Assembly (NCBI GenBank): GCA_007115705.1
Contig: QXEO01000406.1
Coordinates: 4,060,411 to 4,124,410 of the forward strand
Source of the DNA: Dactylis glomerata
Lineage: Eukaryota; Streptophyta; Magnoliopsida; Poales; Poaceae
Direction of reading: 5' to 3'
DNA: 64,000 bases
The notes under the pieces were generated by a model. The model saw nothing but the letters and a program-made list of their open reading frames with translations, was not told the origin of the DNA and made no database searches. The translations under genes and the position numbers were made by a program. Below, one piece after another: positions 55,201-64,000 of this stretch (positions within the stretch are counted from its first letter, which is position 1; the number at the start of each line of letters is the position of its first letter).

Positions 55201-55864
55201 TGTGGGTAAAGTGTACAACCTCTGCAGAGTGTAAAACTATTCGAATAGCCGCGTCCGCGGTCATGGACAGTTGGCTAACTCTACTTGACTTTTGTCAAAG
55301 ATAAGAGTTACAATGGTGAACAGGGTGAATGACTTGACTTGACCATGATGTTGACACACTTGAAGTTCCTTTAGATTAAACCTAGAGAACTAAATCTCTT
55401 TTCTACCAATGAACATTCTTGGGAAATAAAACTAGCTTTTGCAAAACAACTTAGTGCTTAGTCCACCATATCAACCTTGCATTTCTACTTCATCATTTCA
55501 TTTATGAGATGGTTTGCGAGTGCATCCAATGTACTCACGGCTGTGTCCCTGGCTATCAACTTGGCCAGACTATGGGGAAGAGTATTCGGAGGAAGGGTAT
55601 GAAGAAGAGTACCAGAACTAAGATCGTCTCCGTGAGTCGCCAGTTGCCTGTAGGGAGAAGGCATGGGCCGAAGACGTTATTTCCGCTGCTATATTGTGTT
55701 GTAATATGACTTGGTCTATATGACCATTGTATTTGAACTATCGTATTGTAATGTCTATGGAACTGGTTACCAACTACGTTATGTATATCGCAACAACGGT
55801 TCTGGGATTGCGGTGGAATACATAACGGGCACTTCGAATTTGTATCAAATTTGAGGTCGTCACA
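52255..55864 (+). repeat. 3' LTR of the chromovirus, 3610 bp
   Basis: It matches 42816-46424 with single substitutions and one- or two-base indels in homopolymers. The TATA box is at 53204-53211. It ends GTCGTCACA against agatt. Confidence 0.92.
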
Positions 55865-55869
55865 AGATT

Positions 55870-56778
55870 ACTCACAAGGTGCATGTGCCATTTGCAGTTG
55901 ATGACTATTTTCATGAGGTGGAATGCAATGTGCTGCCATTGGAGGTGTGTGGGCTATTACTTGGACGTCCATGGCAGTATGATTATAATACTATACATGC
56001 TGGGAGAGCAAATACATATTCCTTTATGCATGATGGCAAACAGAGGACTTTGAAGCCTATGAGAGATGATCAAATCAAGTCCGATGTCGTGTTGGTGGTT
56101 CGCAAGGAGAAGTTGCATAAAGCTAAGCCACAACCAGGGCTAGCTAAGGTGCAACATGAGGAGCATGATGCGAAAAGCGTCAGTGGTGATATTGTTTCAG
56201 CCAAGCCTGTAGATGACTAGCCAGTTGTTCTTGTTAGTGACAAGCCGGTTGAAGTCAAGCCTCTTATTGCTGAAGGGAAGGATATGTCAGCATGTGTTCC
56301 ATGTGTTCCACCCAGTTCGTGTTGACATGGGTGTTCCGACCGATGACGATGGTGCTGATCGTGTTCGATGCATATGTGTCGCGGGTAATCAGCCACAGTT
56401 TTGTTAGAACACCTCAGAGACGTTTTGTTGGAGCAGCAGTGCGTGTGCATACAGACAAAGATGGACGTGTTCGTCAGTTGTGTGGCCCAGGCATTACTAC
56501 TCTGCAGGGTCGTGCTAAGAAGGTTCATGTTTAGCCGCAAAGAGCTCCATCAAGAGTTGAGAAGAAGAAGGTGGTGACGCCGAAGTGCAAGCTCATGTGG
56601 TGAAGAAAGGAGGCGTCAATTGCTGTGTCAAGTCAAGCACGCCAAGCTAGAGGATGTGGTGTGGTAAGCAAGCAAGACTTGAAGACGACGAATATGTGTG
56701 GTGCTATTGTTGATATTCCGCCACCCTTTCGAGCAGACCCTCACGCGTTGGGGACAACGCTTTTTGAAGGGGGGAGGA
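55870..56778 (+). pseudogene. X1 gag-protease pseudogene, right part
   Basis: The protease continues as THKVHVPFAVDDYFHEVECN and CGLLLGRPWQYDYN, then hits TAG at 56218-56220 where X2 has a lysine codon. Degraded homology to the X2 C-terminal tail continues to about 56700. The X1 polypurine tract (ttgaaggggggagga type, ending 56778) follows. Confidence 0.75.
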
Positions 56779-57199
56779 TGATATGGGCATGAAGGAGGAG
56801 GTGAAGTCTAATTTCTGGACTCCACCAAGATAAGGGCAGCTCATTGAAGATGAGGGCAGCTCATTGAAGATTCGCATGCCAGGATGACCTACGATATGTA
56901 ATAACTTAGTCTAAGGTTGTGTCAATAATTTATAGTTGTGTTCATGTTATTGTATAGCCAGGTCATGTTGTGGGCCACATAGGGTTATTTGTGTTTTGGG
57001 TTTGGACCTGTCCAAGCCCAATATTTTTCTGGCAATCTATATAAGGAGACCAGCCGTCTAGGGTTTATGGGAGTTCAGAAAATTAGATTAAACCAAGAGT
57101 TGTGTTGCTACGTGGAGCATCCCTCCGGGGACTGCGCTGCCGTTTATCAGATTCAATAAAAATTGATGTGAGGGTTCTTGTGTTTATCAAGGATTATCG
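56779..57199 (+). repeat. 3' LTR of X1, truncated
   Basis: It starts TGATATGGGCATG and is collinear with the first three quarters of 24431-24991, including ctatataagg near 57037 and the gattatcg phrase, where it stops. The missing end was not found downstream. A short local duplication (agggcagctcattgaaga) lies at 56833-56870. Confidence 0.8.
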
Positions 57200-57200
57200 C

Positions 57201-57615
57201 TGACGAGGGTATGACCCCTCGGGTCCTCATGTTTAGCATACCCGCTATCGGCCACGAAAGAAGCCTACTCGAAGGATACATGAAGCCCGCAAGGGCCAAC
57301 ACGCCAACTTGGAGTAGAAGTCAAGAAACCTCTTGTAAACCCTAATTAGCTGCATATATAAAGCCACCAAGGGGCACCCTTAGATAGATCTTAAACAAAC
57401 AACCCTCCGCCTACGGCGGCTCCCTGTAACACAACTATGTCATATACTAGATTGCTAGCAGGATGTAGCGCTCCTCCAACGAGGGGACGTGAACCTGGGT
57501 AAAATTCGTGTGCCCCTCGTCGTTTATCGACCGCCGTCGAGTTCGCCGGATCCCACATACGCTCCATAGATCGAAAACCCTCAAGCATGAGCATTGTCGG
57601 GGTTGAAGCTCGTCA
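57201..57615 (+). repeat. LTR of a further gypsy-like element (Z)
   Basis: It starts TGACGAGGGTATGACC and ends AGCTCGTCA, with a TATA motif catatataaag near 57351-57361. It abuts the cut edge of the X1 LTR. Two bases later (57618-57632) TGGCACCGTCCGTGG resembles the TGGCGCCGTCTGTGG primer site of several grass gypsy families. No second LTR of this family was found in the window. Confidence 0.55.
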
Positions 57616-58540
57616 ATTGGCACCGTCCGTGGAGACGACGGGATCTGGATCTACGGACTCGCCGGCTCCTTCGCCATCTTCACCAAAGTTCAGATCAAAT
57701 TCGCCTCATCATCGGCGGTTTCAGTCTGCACCAAAGCCTAGCGAGCGATTTCGGCGATCACTTTCGCGCCGACCGAGAATTTCTCATCAACAATTCCAGC
57801 AATTCCATCGCTGTGCGAGATCAGCCGGCTCAGATGCCTGCGCTTCTTCACCACGATTAGAAAACTCCGTTTGCATGGCTCGGTACAATCAGCGAAGATC
57901 TCGCCGCCTTTGAAGATCTACTTCGCTGATGAATTCGTCATCGTCACGCGGCTCGTCCCGAGCCGGTGAAATCAGCGTCCGCGCGTATGACGAGATCTGC
58001 TTCAAAATCACGGAGACAATCCTGCCGCGCTCGGGGGCTCAACATCATCACGGTTTCCAGTGCGCGGCAGCCGGGAATTTTCGAGCGGCTGCGGTGGAGT
58101 TCGTCGATCTGGTTCATCGAGTTTCAAGCTGCGAACCGAGTATATATTCTCCACTAGAACATCCGGCCTAGTTGAAAACTGATCAAATCTGCGATCTTGA
58201 TTTTTTGGAGGCATACTCCGGCAAGGCGAGAATACTATGCATTGAAGACATGAATCATCTTCATACATACGTGCTCGTGCATGGATTTGTTGGCAAGGAT
58301 GCTAGCTTACATCCTTCAAATCGATCCAATTGCATCGGGCGAGTACTGCTGTCTATCACGTCCTGCTCAGACAATCATCACTGTCTAAGACTGCTCATAG
58401 TGCAGGTAACTTCAGCACTAACATAGGGTCCAGCTCAGCAAATTTGCTTACGTGGCAACGAGTTAATGAGGACAGAGAAGGATACGGTAACATAGCTGGT
58501 TACCGTAACATCGCCCGCAAAACGAGATTTGTTTAATGCT
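57616..58540 (+). other. Leader-like remnant of element Z and gene-proximal sequence
   Basis: GC-rich, stop-containing sequence rich in cgatc and cggcg words continues to about 58150, as expected for a retroelement leader. From there to 58540 the sequence is mixed and may contain the promoter of the gene that follows. No gag was recognised. Confidence 0.35.
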
Positions 58541-58682
58541 AATCGATCCCGTGTGGGCTTCGTCCCCCTCGACCGCTTCTCTTCCCCATCTGACCGCCCC
58601 ACCATCTCCATCGCCCAGCTCCCTGTCTCGCCTGCTTCCGGTGGCTCTGGCAGGCGGCGCCACCCAAGGAAGCACTGGAATC

Positions 58683-61600
58683 ATGGCGAAATCGGGTGCT
58701 CGCAAGTAGACGGCGCCAGCCCGGCCATCGGCGACCTCGCCATCGCAGCAGTTCTACCCTGGCGGCGCCACGAGCTCCGCCAACCCCACTGCGCCGCCAC
58801 ACACCTACCTCGGTGCCCCCACGAGCTCCTCTGTCAATCCGTCGACACCTCCCCACATGTACCCTCACGGCTTGGAGAGGTCCTGCACCAATCCTTTGCT
58901 GAATCAATGGTAATGATCTTCTGCTTCTAAATTAGTGTTCATCCACTAGATCTTTAATTCGAGTTTGCATCAGTTTCTGCGATTCAGTTGTACTCCCGAT
59001 GGTGTTTGCCAAAATCTGAATATTCTACAGTAGAGTACAACATTACTGTGTTTGCCAAAATCTGAAATATACTACAGTATTCTGCAGGAATAGTGTTGCA
59101 ACACTAGTCTAATTGCTTCATATTACTTGACGTGAACAGGCAGGATGAGACTGAAAATAGATTATTAACTTACAAGAGTTATACTATCCTGTGAATTCTC
59201 TTATCTCTACTAATATAAAACAACCCAGACTGTCAGATCCGGAGGATCTAGACCGTACAGTCATCTAGATTCGACGTCTGAGATTCATCCAATGTTGTAT
59301 GATGTGCACTTACCGCTAATCGCTGTTTAGCGAACGAAACAACTGCTTCAGCCCACGAGGCCACGACCTCCGCACGAACAGAACGCGAGGTTGCTCCTAG
59401 GAAGCCGCTCCCAGTGCGCCGCCGCCTAGCACGCCGCCGCCCAGCACGCCGCCGTCCAGGTCCAGCACAACCGCGAGGTCGCCGCCATCGCCGCTCAGCA
59501 GGCACGCCGCCGTCAGCACGCCCGCGATTACTGCCGCCCAGCACGCCGCAGTCCATCGTCTTCTCCCACCTTACGCGCGCACGGGAGCCGTGGCCGACCT
59601 TCGCCGCCAAGTTCTCCCCTGGTCACGGACGGGCCACGCGTCTACCTCCTGTACATCGGACGTTGGCAGGCCGGCGGCTCCTCAGCACGACATCGTCCAA
59701 GTGCGTCGCCTCCGCCACAGTTCGATGCTCTGGTTCCATTCCGAGTATCGCATCGCCTGTCATGTCTATGCCTGATACTCTTTTTTCATTTCTCAGATTT
59801 CATCAGTCTCTTAGTACTTCACTCCACGTGTTTGTGTTAATGCCTCGTAGAACTTACTCTTCTTGAAATAATGGATTTTTGTCATTCAAATTGAAAAAAG
59901 AAAACAACTGTAGTGACGATGTGATCTACTAGAGAGGAAGGGTTCTAATACAGCTGGTATTCATTTCGGCAGATGGCAGTCATTGAGTTAATCCAGATGA
60001 CACCAGGTTGCGTTGTCTAGACACTGAAGCACAACTATGGCAGATTGATTCATATTGCTGGCGTTTTTCCTCGAGATTGCTATTACTGACATATGATCTC
60101 TCACGAGAAAAAACAAAACTCAAATCAGTCAATCAGACGTGCAGTTTCTGTAGGTTTTGCCATAACTGGCTGAAGAAAGACAACTCACGAAAGTAGTTCA
60201 CCTCTGTCTATTTCTCACTCCATTGGTGATCAACGTTTTCTTTTCCTTGATCTAGAATATGAGTAAATTTGTGGCTGTTATATGCCACACAAATAAAACT
60301 GTTGTTTAATTGATATATGGTGTTTGCAAAATATCATAAATTCCTGCATATATTGTATTCATTCAAATTTTACAAGCACATAATAATCTAATTGTGGGAT
60401 GTTCCATTCTGATAAATTATGTTGTATCTGTTAGATGATAATTTTGGTAGACTGGATTGAATATCTTGTGTTTATTTCTTAAGTAACCTCTTGATGTTTG
60501 GTGCTTGATTTCTCAGGTGAAAAACACTAAGCAGTTGTAACAAGAGGAGCCTTATAACAAGGAAGTCATTCTCCGCAAGGAACAAGAGAGTCTTTATTAT
60601 CTAGAGATGATGTACACGATTAAGGTATAAAGCTTCAATATGTGCATTTTTTACTGTGCTTACCTTCATGCCCATAAGTTCAAGGTTTTATAAGGGCCCA
60701 ACAGATAAATTATTTTCTGTTTCTATGCCAAGCGAGAAACCTGAAGATAATTTGTTTATACAGGTGGAAATGCTAATAAGAAAACCTGCTATTTCTTTAA
60801 ACTGAAATCACATATTGATGCATCTAGGTTTTTAAATATATACCTAGATATTTTTTAGGGTCATGGTATGTAGCCCTGGCAGGGGCTACCTTTTTGCCGT
60901 TATAGACCACTACATTTTTGTTGCTATGATCTTGGGTTGCTCCACTAGCAGGGGAGAGGCGTCATGCCATGACTGATGAGTGCGGCATCCAGAAAGAGAG
61001 CACAGGGTATAATTCTGTCAAGAGATGGAGAAAATTATAGAGAATTCTTTTTTCAAGTGAAATTTCTCTCTTAGAGATTAAATTTCTGATTTGGGCGCTT
61101 GGCGTTGTAGGTTAGCACATGCCGTTGGTTTGGCTCTGTTTTAATAGCAAGAACCACATACATACTCAGCAGTTTGAGTCATCAGCCATCATACATAACT
61201 TTAATTCTCTCACTTTCCTGAGAGGCTAGAAATTGGGATATCTGAGAGCGTGGCCTCAAGACATAGACATATTTGATAGTTCCCTCACATTACGATCCCA
61301 AGTCTAAAGTCTTTTGCATGCATATGCGGATATGCCAGTCTAACGAGAGCGCCACAATGTACTTGCCTTAAATTAGCTGCTGTAGCTTTCTGTATGAAAT
61401 TTAATCATTTTATGCTGCTCTATGTATTTTTCCCACCGAATTGAAGTTGTCAGTAACTTAAATAATTCTACTTTATGAGGGTTGCGTGGTATCTCTTTAG
61501 CTAACTGTACAGATAGTAATCTTGTGGACAAACCTGGGAGGCTTATATTTGTTTGGCACTGGTTTGGTAGAGCAGTGTTCTGGAAATAGATACATTTATT

Positions 61601-64000
61601 AACTTTGTTATGAAATCGCCATATAAATAGGTATATTTACATTTATGCCACTGCATAATGGCATTTAATATTGGTCGTAATTCAATTATATTTAAGGTTC
61701 AATCTTCATTAGTAGTAAATTTTGTATCTGTGCAAATTTCTGTTCAATTGAGTGCCAAGATCTTGTTTTTTTTTAAATGGAATGCCAAGATCTTCTTTTT
61801 GCAGAAAACAATAGTTGAAGTTTAGGCATGTTAATTTTTCCAATTATCACCTGGATAGTAATCTTGTGGACAAACCTGGGAGGCTTATATTTGTTTGGCA
61901 CTGGTTTGGTAGAGCAGTGTTCTGGAAATAGATACATTTATTAACTTTGTTATGAAATCGCCATATAAATAGGTATATTTACATTTATGCCACTGCATAA
62001 TGGCATTTAATATTGGTCGTAATTCAATTATATTTAAGGTTCAATCTTCATTAGTAGTAAATTTTGTATCTGTGCAAATTTCTGTTCAATTGAGTGCCAA
62101 GATCTTGTTTTTTTTTTAAATGGAATGCCAAGATCTTCTTTTTGCAGAAAACAATAGTTGAAGTTTAGGCATGTTAATTTTTCCAATTATCACCTGGATA
62201 GTAATCTTGTGGACAAACCTGGGAGGCTTATATTTGTTTGGCACTGGTTTGGTAGAGCAGTGTTCTGGAAATAGATACATTTATTAACTTTGTTATGAAA
62301 TCGCCATATAAATAGGTATATTTACATTTATGCCACTGCATAATGGCATTTAATATTGGTCGTAATTCAATTATATTTAAGGTTCAATCTTCATTAGTAG
62401 TAAATTTTGTATCTGTGCAAATTTCTGTTCAATTGAGTGCCAAGATCTTGTGTTTTTAAAACGGAATGCCAAGATCTTCTTTTTGCAGAAAACAATAGTT
62501 GAAGTTTAGGCATGTTAATTTTTCCAATTATCACCTAGATTCCATGTTTTCACTGAAGCATTTAAATATGGGTTTTGCTATTTCTCACTAGACTGAGAAA
62601 TAGCTTAGGGCTTAGTAAAATTCTAGACCATTAGATTTGCATCGTGATTCGTACAATTGAGTTGCAAGTTGAGTTGCCACTGAGATTTTTTTCAGTTACA
62701 AGTGATGTTGCAACTAGGAATCATACATCCGGATCGTTGGATTGCTTCGTGATTTGTGCTAATAGTGAGTTGCAACATGAGTTGCAAGATATGATGACGT
62801 CATTCTACTGAGCCATAAGTTAAGGGCTTAGTAGACTCAGCCCTAGACACACCCTTAAAATATTTGTTTACCCATGTCTCTCTGACATATAATCATGCTT
62901 TCATTTTATTGTGCGAGGTCCAGCCAATGTAGATGATGACTCTTCGAGCTCTTGATAGATTTCCTTTCCATGGCATGGTCCGGCGTGAGATAGAGCCTAA
63001 GGTGCTGTGAGCCCTATAATAGAGGATGAGGAGAGGGGAACCTGGAGGGGATTCCAACATGGAGATGTGTAGAGCGAGAGTGACATGTGCAAGTTTGACG
63101 TATGTGTGCGCACGTGGTTGGGTAGTCATGCGGGTGCGTCTCATAAATTATGTCAGAATGTGCCAATGTGGGATGCAAAATTATTTGATACAAATTTAGG
63201 GATTGTTCAGAATCTATATGATAATTGTAGTTCTGCACCGTTATTCCATCGCACTATTTAGTTAACATGGTTTATAAAAACAATATTGTATTATCGTTTG
63301 AGATGGGTAGCACGAGATACTTTGATAAGTGTGACTATGACCTTCATTCAATCTGTGAGCACCACCACGAAGAGGTACAAATATTTGGAAGTGGTTCGGA
63401 AATTTTCTATCTTGACATACAATAAGACTTTTAACTGAGTAAATTATCATGGATTACGTGCATTGCACGTGCACATTTACTAGTTTGTGACAGGACACCA
63501 GTATATACCCCTACACCTGATGGCTTGTTAAGTTTTGGACACATGCCGCCAATGCATCCTTATAATTTCCGACCTCCACCAATTCACCATCATGAACAAG
63601 GACATGAAAATATGGAGAATTTGCACTTTGTTGGTGCTTCCCCACATGATTCCTTTTCAACACCACCACCACCACCGCAACCTAAAGTTGCATCTCGCTC
63701 TGCCCCCGCCAAAGTGAATTCGACTTCTTCCAAAAAGAAAAGGAAGGTCATCAGTATAGATGACGACCAATCAGGAGAAAGGACTGCATATCGTCTGCCA
63801 TATACACCTGAGGAACATGTCAGATTGGTAATGAGACTCATTGCTCAAATCCTTGTTTTATGCATGTAAATTCTGGTTGCTTGTTGCGCTAAACTAAATT
63901 TAATGTTCACAATGCAGGCAGGTGCTTGGTTGGAGTGTTCACTTGATCCCATCGATGGGAACGGAAAGAAGTCTGAGCAGTTCTGGGATGACATTGCTGC
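58683..64000 (+). CDS. Trihelix/Myb-SANT protein of the PIF/Harbinger ORF1 type, partial at 3' end
   Basis: Exons read as 58683-58909, 63494-63827 and 63918 onward; splice sites are atg|gtaatg, gtgacag|gac, ttg|gtaatg and atgcag|gca, and all keep one frame. The N-terminal part is a Pro/Ser-rich tail (SQQFYPGGATSSANP, PNFRPPPIHHH-like stretches), followed by a basic SSKKKRKV that could be a nuclear signal. Then LPYTPEEHVRL and AGAWLECSLDPIDGNGKKSE lead to QFWDDIA, the start of the Myb/SANT-like domain found in PIF/Harbinger ORF1 proteins and their host-domesticated relatives. An ATG at 58683 is followed in frame by TAG (58707-58709); translation would have to start elsewhere, for example at ATG 58857. 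The Helitron in intron 1 may also harm splicing. Confidence 0.6.
59388..59870 (+). other. GC-rich segment inside the Helitron, possible captured exon
   Basis: The segment begins with repeats of cgccgccgnncagcacg and is GC-rich against an AT-rich background, as captured first exons in grass Helitrons often are. Open frames exist on both strands, but none matches a known protein. Confidence 0.35.
60517..60624 (+). pseudogene. Exon-like captured gene fragment inside the Helitron
   Basis: A 108-bp stretch is bounded by a strong acceptor (tgatttctcag) and a donor (aag|gtataa). It reads 36 codons in one frame with one TAA, including QEEPYNKEVILRKEQESLYY and LEMMYTIK. This looks like a phase-preserving internal exon of a cellular gene that has since gained a stop. 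The source gene was not recognised. Confidence 0.4.
61512..62540. repeat. Three near-identical tandem repeats of 342-344 bp
   Basis: Copies start at 61512, 61854 and 62197, each with gatagtaatcttgtggac. The first two differ almost only in the length of a T run; the third has a few changes (gtgtttttaaaacgg for tttttttaaatgg). Each copy includes an acceptor-like tract cttctttttgcag. The array is inside the Helitron and must be a recent amplification. Confidence 0.9.
62570..62854. mobile_element. Mutator-type MITE, 285 bp
   Basis: It begins GGGTTTTGCTATTTCTCA and ends with the imperfect inverse (gctgagtctag-like, then acaccc). Nine-base flanks tttaaatat (62561-62569) and ttaaaatat (62855-62863) match with one difference, the length made by Mutator-like elements. 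The left end also contains a short palindrome (ctatttctca/tgagaaatag). There is no coding capacity. Confidence 0.5.
63494..63827 (+). CDS. Exon 2 of the Myb/SANT-like gene
   Basis: It completes a split Trp codon (TG from exon 1, G here) and reads TPVYTPTPDGLLSFGHMPPM at its start. It ends in phase 0 after HVRL with a GTAATG donor. It holds a poly-proline run (STPPPPPQP), the basic cluster KKKRKV and the first helix of the SANT-like domain. Confidence 0.7.
63918..64000 (+). CDS. Exon 3 of the Myb/SANT-like gene, cut by the window end
   Basis: After acceptor aatgcag it reads AGAWLECSLDPIDGNGKKSE and QFWDDIA, the W-containing helices 1-2 of the trihelix. The remaining domain and a NAM-associated C-terminal region would be expected beyond 64000. 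Confidence 0.65.

Larger units (their letters stand above)
42816..55864 (+). mobile_element. Young chromovirus (gypsy, Tekay/Del-like), 13,049 bp
   Basis: LTRs are 42816-46424 and 52255-55864, flanked by agatt (42811-42815, 55865-55869). The primer site fits initiator tRNA-Met (46428-46440) and a polypurine tract lies at 52242-52253. It carries an extra upstream ORF and one gag-pol ORF with a C-terminal chromodomain-like segment, which together with long LTRs points to the Tekay (Del) lineage. I counted roughly 25-30 differences over 3.6 kb of LTR, i.e. about 0.7-0.8%, so insertion was probably within the last half million years. Confidence 0.93.
24431..57199 (+). mobile_element. X1: outer gag-protease LTR element, split by three later insertions
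   Basis: The 5' LTR is 24431-24991 and the truncated 3' LTR is 56779-57199. Own internal pieces are 24992-25459, 28716-28838, 41676-42815 and 55865-56778. Each interruption is a separate element with its own target duplication (gcggg/gtggg, gctag, agatt), and the gag-protease frame continues across the last one at the same codon. No reverse transcriptase or integrase is present in the reconstructed layout. The gene is broken by several stops and shifts, so this is the oldest member of the nest. Confidence 0.75.
59204..63483 (+). mobile_element. Non-autonomous Helitron, 4280 bp
   Basis: The 5' end reads A|TCTCTACTAATATAAA and the 3' end has a perfect 6-bp hairpin (ACGTGC-ATT-GCACGT, 63456-63470) 13 bases inside a final CTAG|T (63480-63483). 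Both the A/T insertion site and the hairpin distance are as expected for plant Helitrons. No Rep or helicase frame is present. It carries an exon-like fragment, three tandem repeats and a Mutator-type MITE. It is inserted in intron 1 of the Myb/SANT-like gene; without it the intron would be 304 bp. Confidence 0.85.

Noticed and set aside
61512..62540. CRISPR-like array
   Set aside because: Repeats are 342 bp, directly adjacent with no spacers, in a plant Helitron.

Overview
This window is a slice of a large, repeat-packed grass genome. The LTR starts, tRNA-Asp and tRNA-Met primer sites, CACTA subterminal repeats and Helitron ends all look like Pooideae, most likely Triticeae or a close relative; that assignment rests on family resemblance only. 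Nearly all the sequence is transposable elements nested in one another. There is no bacterial-type operon, CRISPR array, rRNA gene or complete tRNA gene. The only convincing low-copy gene is at the extreme right, and it runs off the window.

Layout. 1-6451: the 5' part of a CACTA (En/Spm) DNA transposon read on the minus strand. It ends at a terminal inverted repeat at 6438-6451, preceded by seven hairpin-like subterminal repeats. It keeps a frameshifted ORF2-type gene (plant transposase-associated domain, coiled coil, proline repeats, DUF8039-like and Ulp1-like regions) and only the C-terminal DUF4216 part of the TNP2 transposase. 6452-9460: two degenerate B3-domain fragments in opposite orientations, then a diverged ~450-480 bp tandem repeat. 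9461-13358: an intact-ended 3.9 kb LTR element on the minus strand with 626-bp LTRs, a 5-bp target duplication and a gag-protease gene only. 13359-24430: eroded material, including an LTR-like remnant, a ~4 kb gypsy LTR on the minus strand and a second LTR region carrying a hAT-type MITE.

24431-57199 is a nest. The outer element (X1, gag-protease only, plus strand) was entered by a relative (X2, 25460-28710), by a compound of two related tRNA-Asp-primed gypsy elements with three LTRs plus an LTR tail (A/B, 28839-41675, duplication gctag), and by a 13 kb chromovirus (42816-55864, duplication agatt) with 3.6 kb LTRs and a 1503-residue gag-pol. The X1 end is overwritten by another LTR (57201-57615).

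58540-64000: the first exons of a plus-strand gene with a Myb/SANT-like trihelix domain of the PIF/Harbinger ORF1 kind. A 4.28 kb Helitron (59204-63483) sits in its first intron and ends 10 bp before the splice acceptor. The Helitron contains three near-identical 342-345 bp tandem repeats, a Mutator-type MITE and an exon-like fragment.

How the parts relate: apart from the right-hand gene and the B3 remnants, everything is mobile DNA at different stages of decay. The chromovirus is youngest (LTRs about 99% identical by eye), yet its reverse transcriptase has lost the second catalytic aspartate. The smaller LTR elements carry no reverse transcriptase or integrase and would need enzymes supplied in trans. 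Substitution counts in this annotation were made by eye and are approximate.
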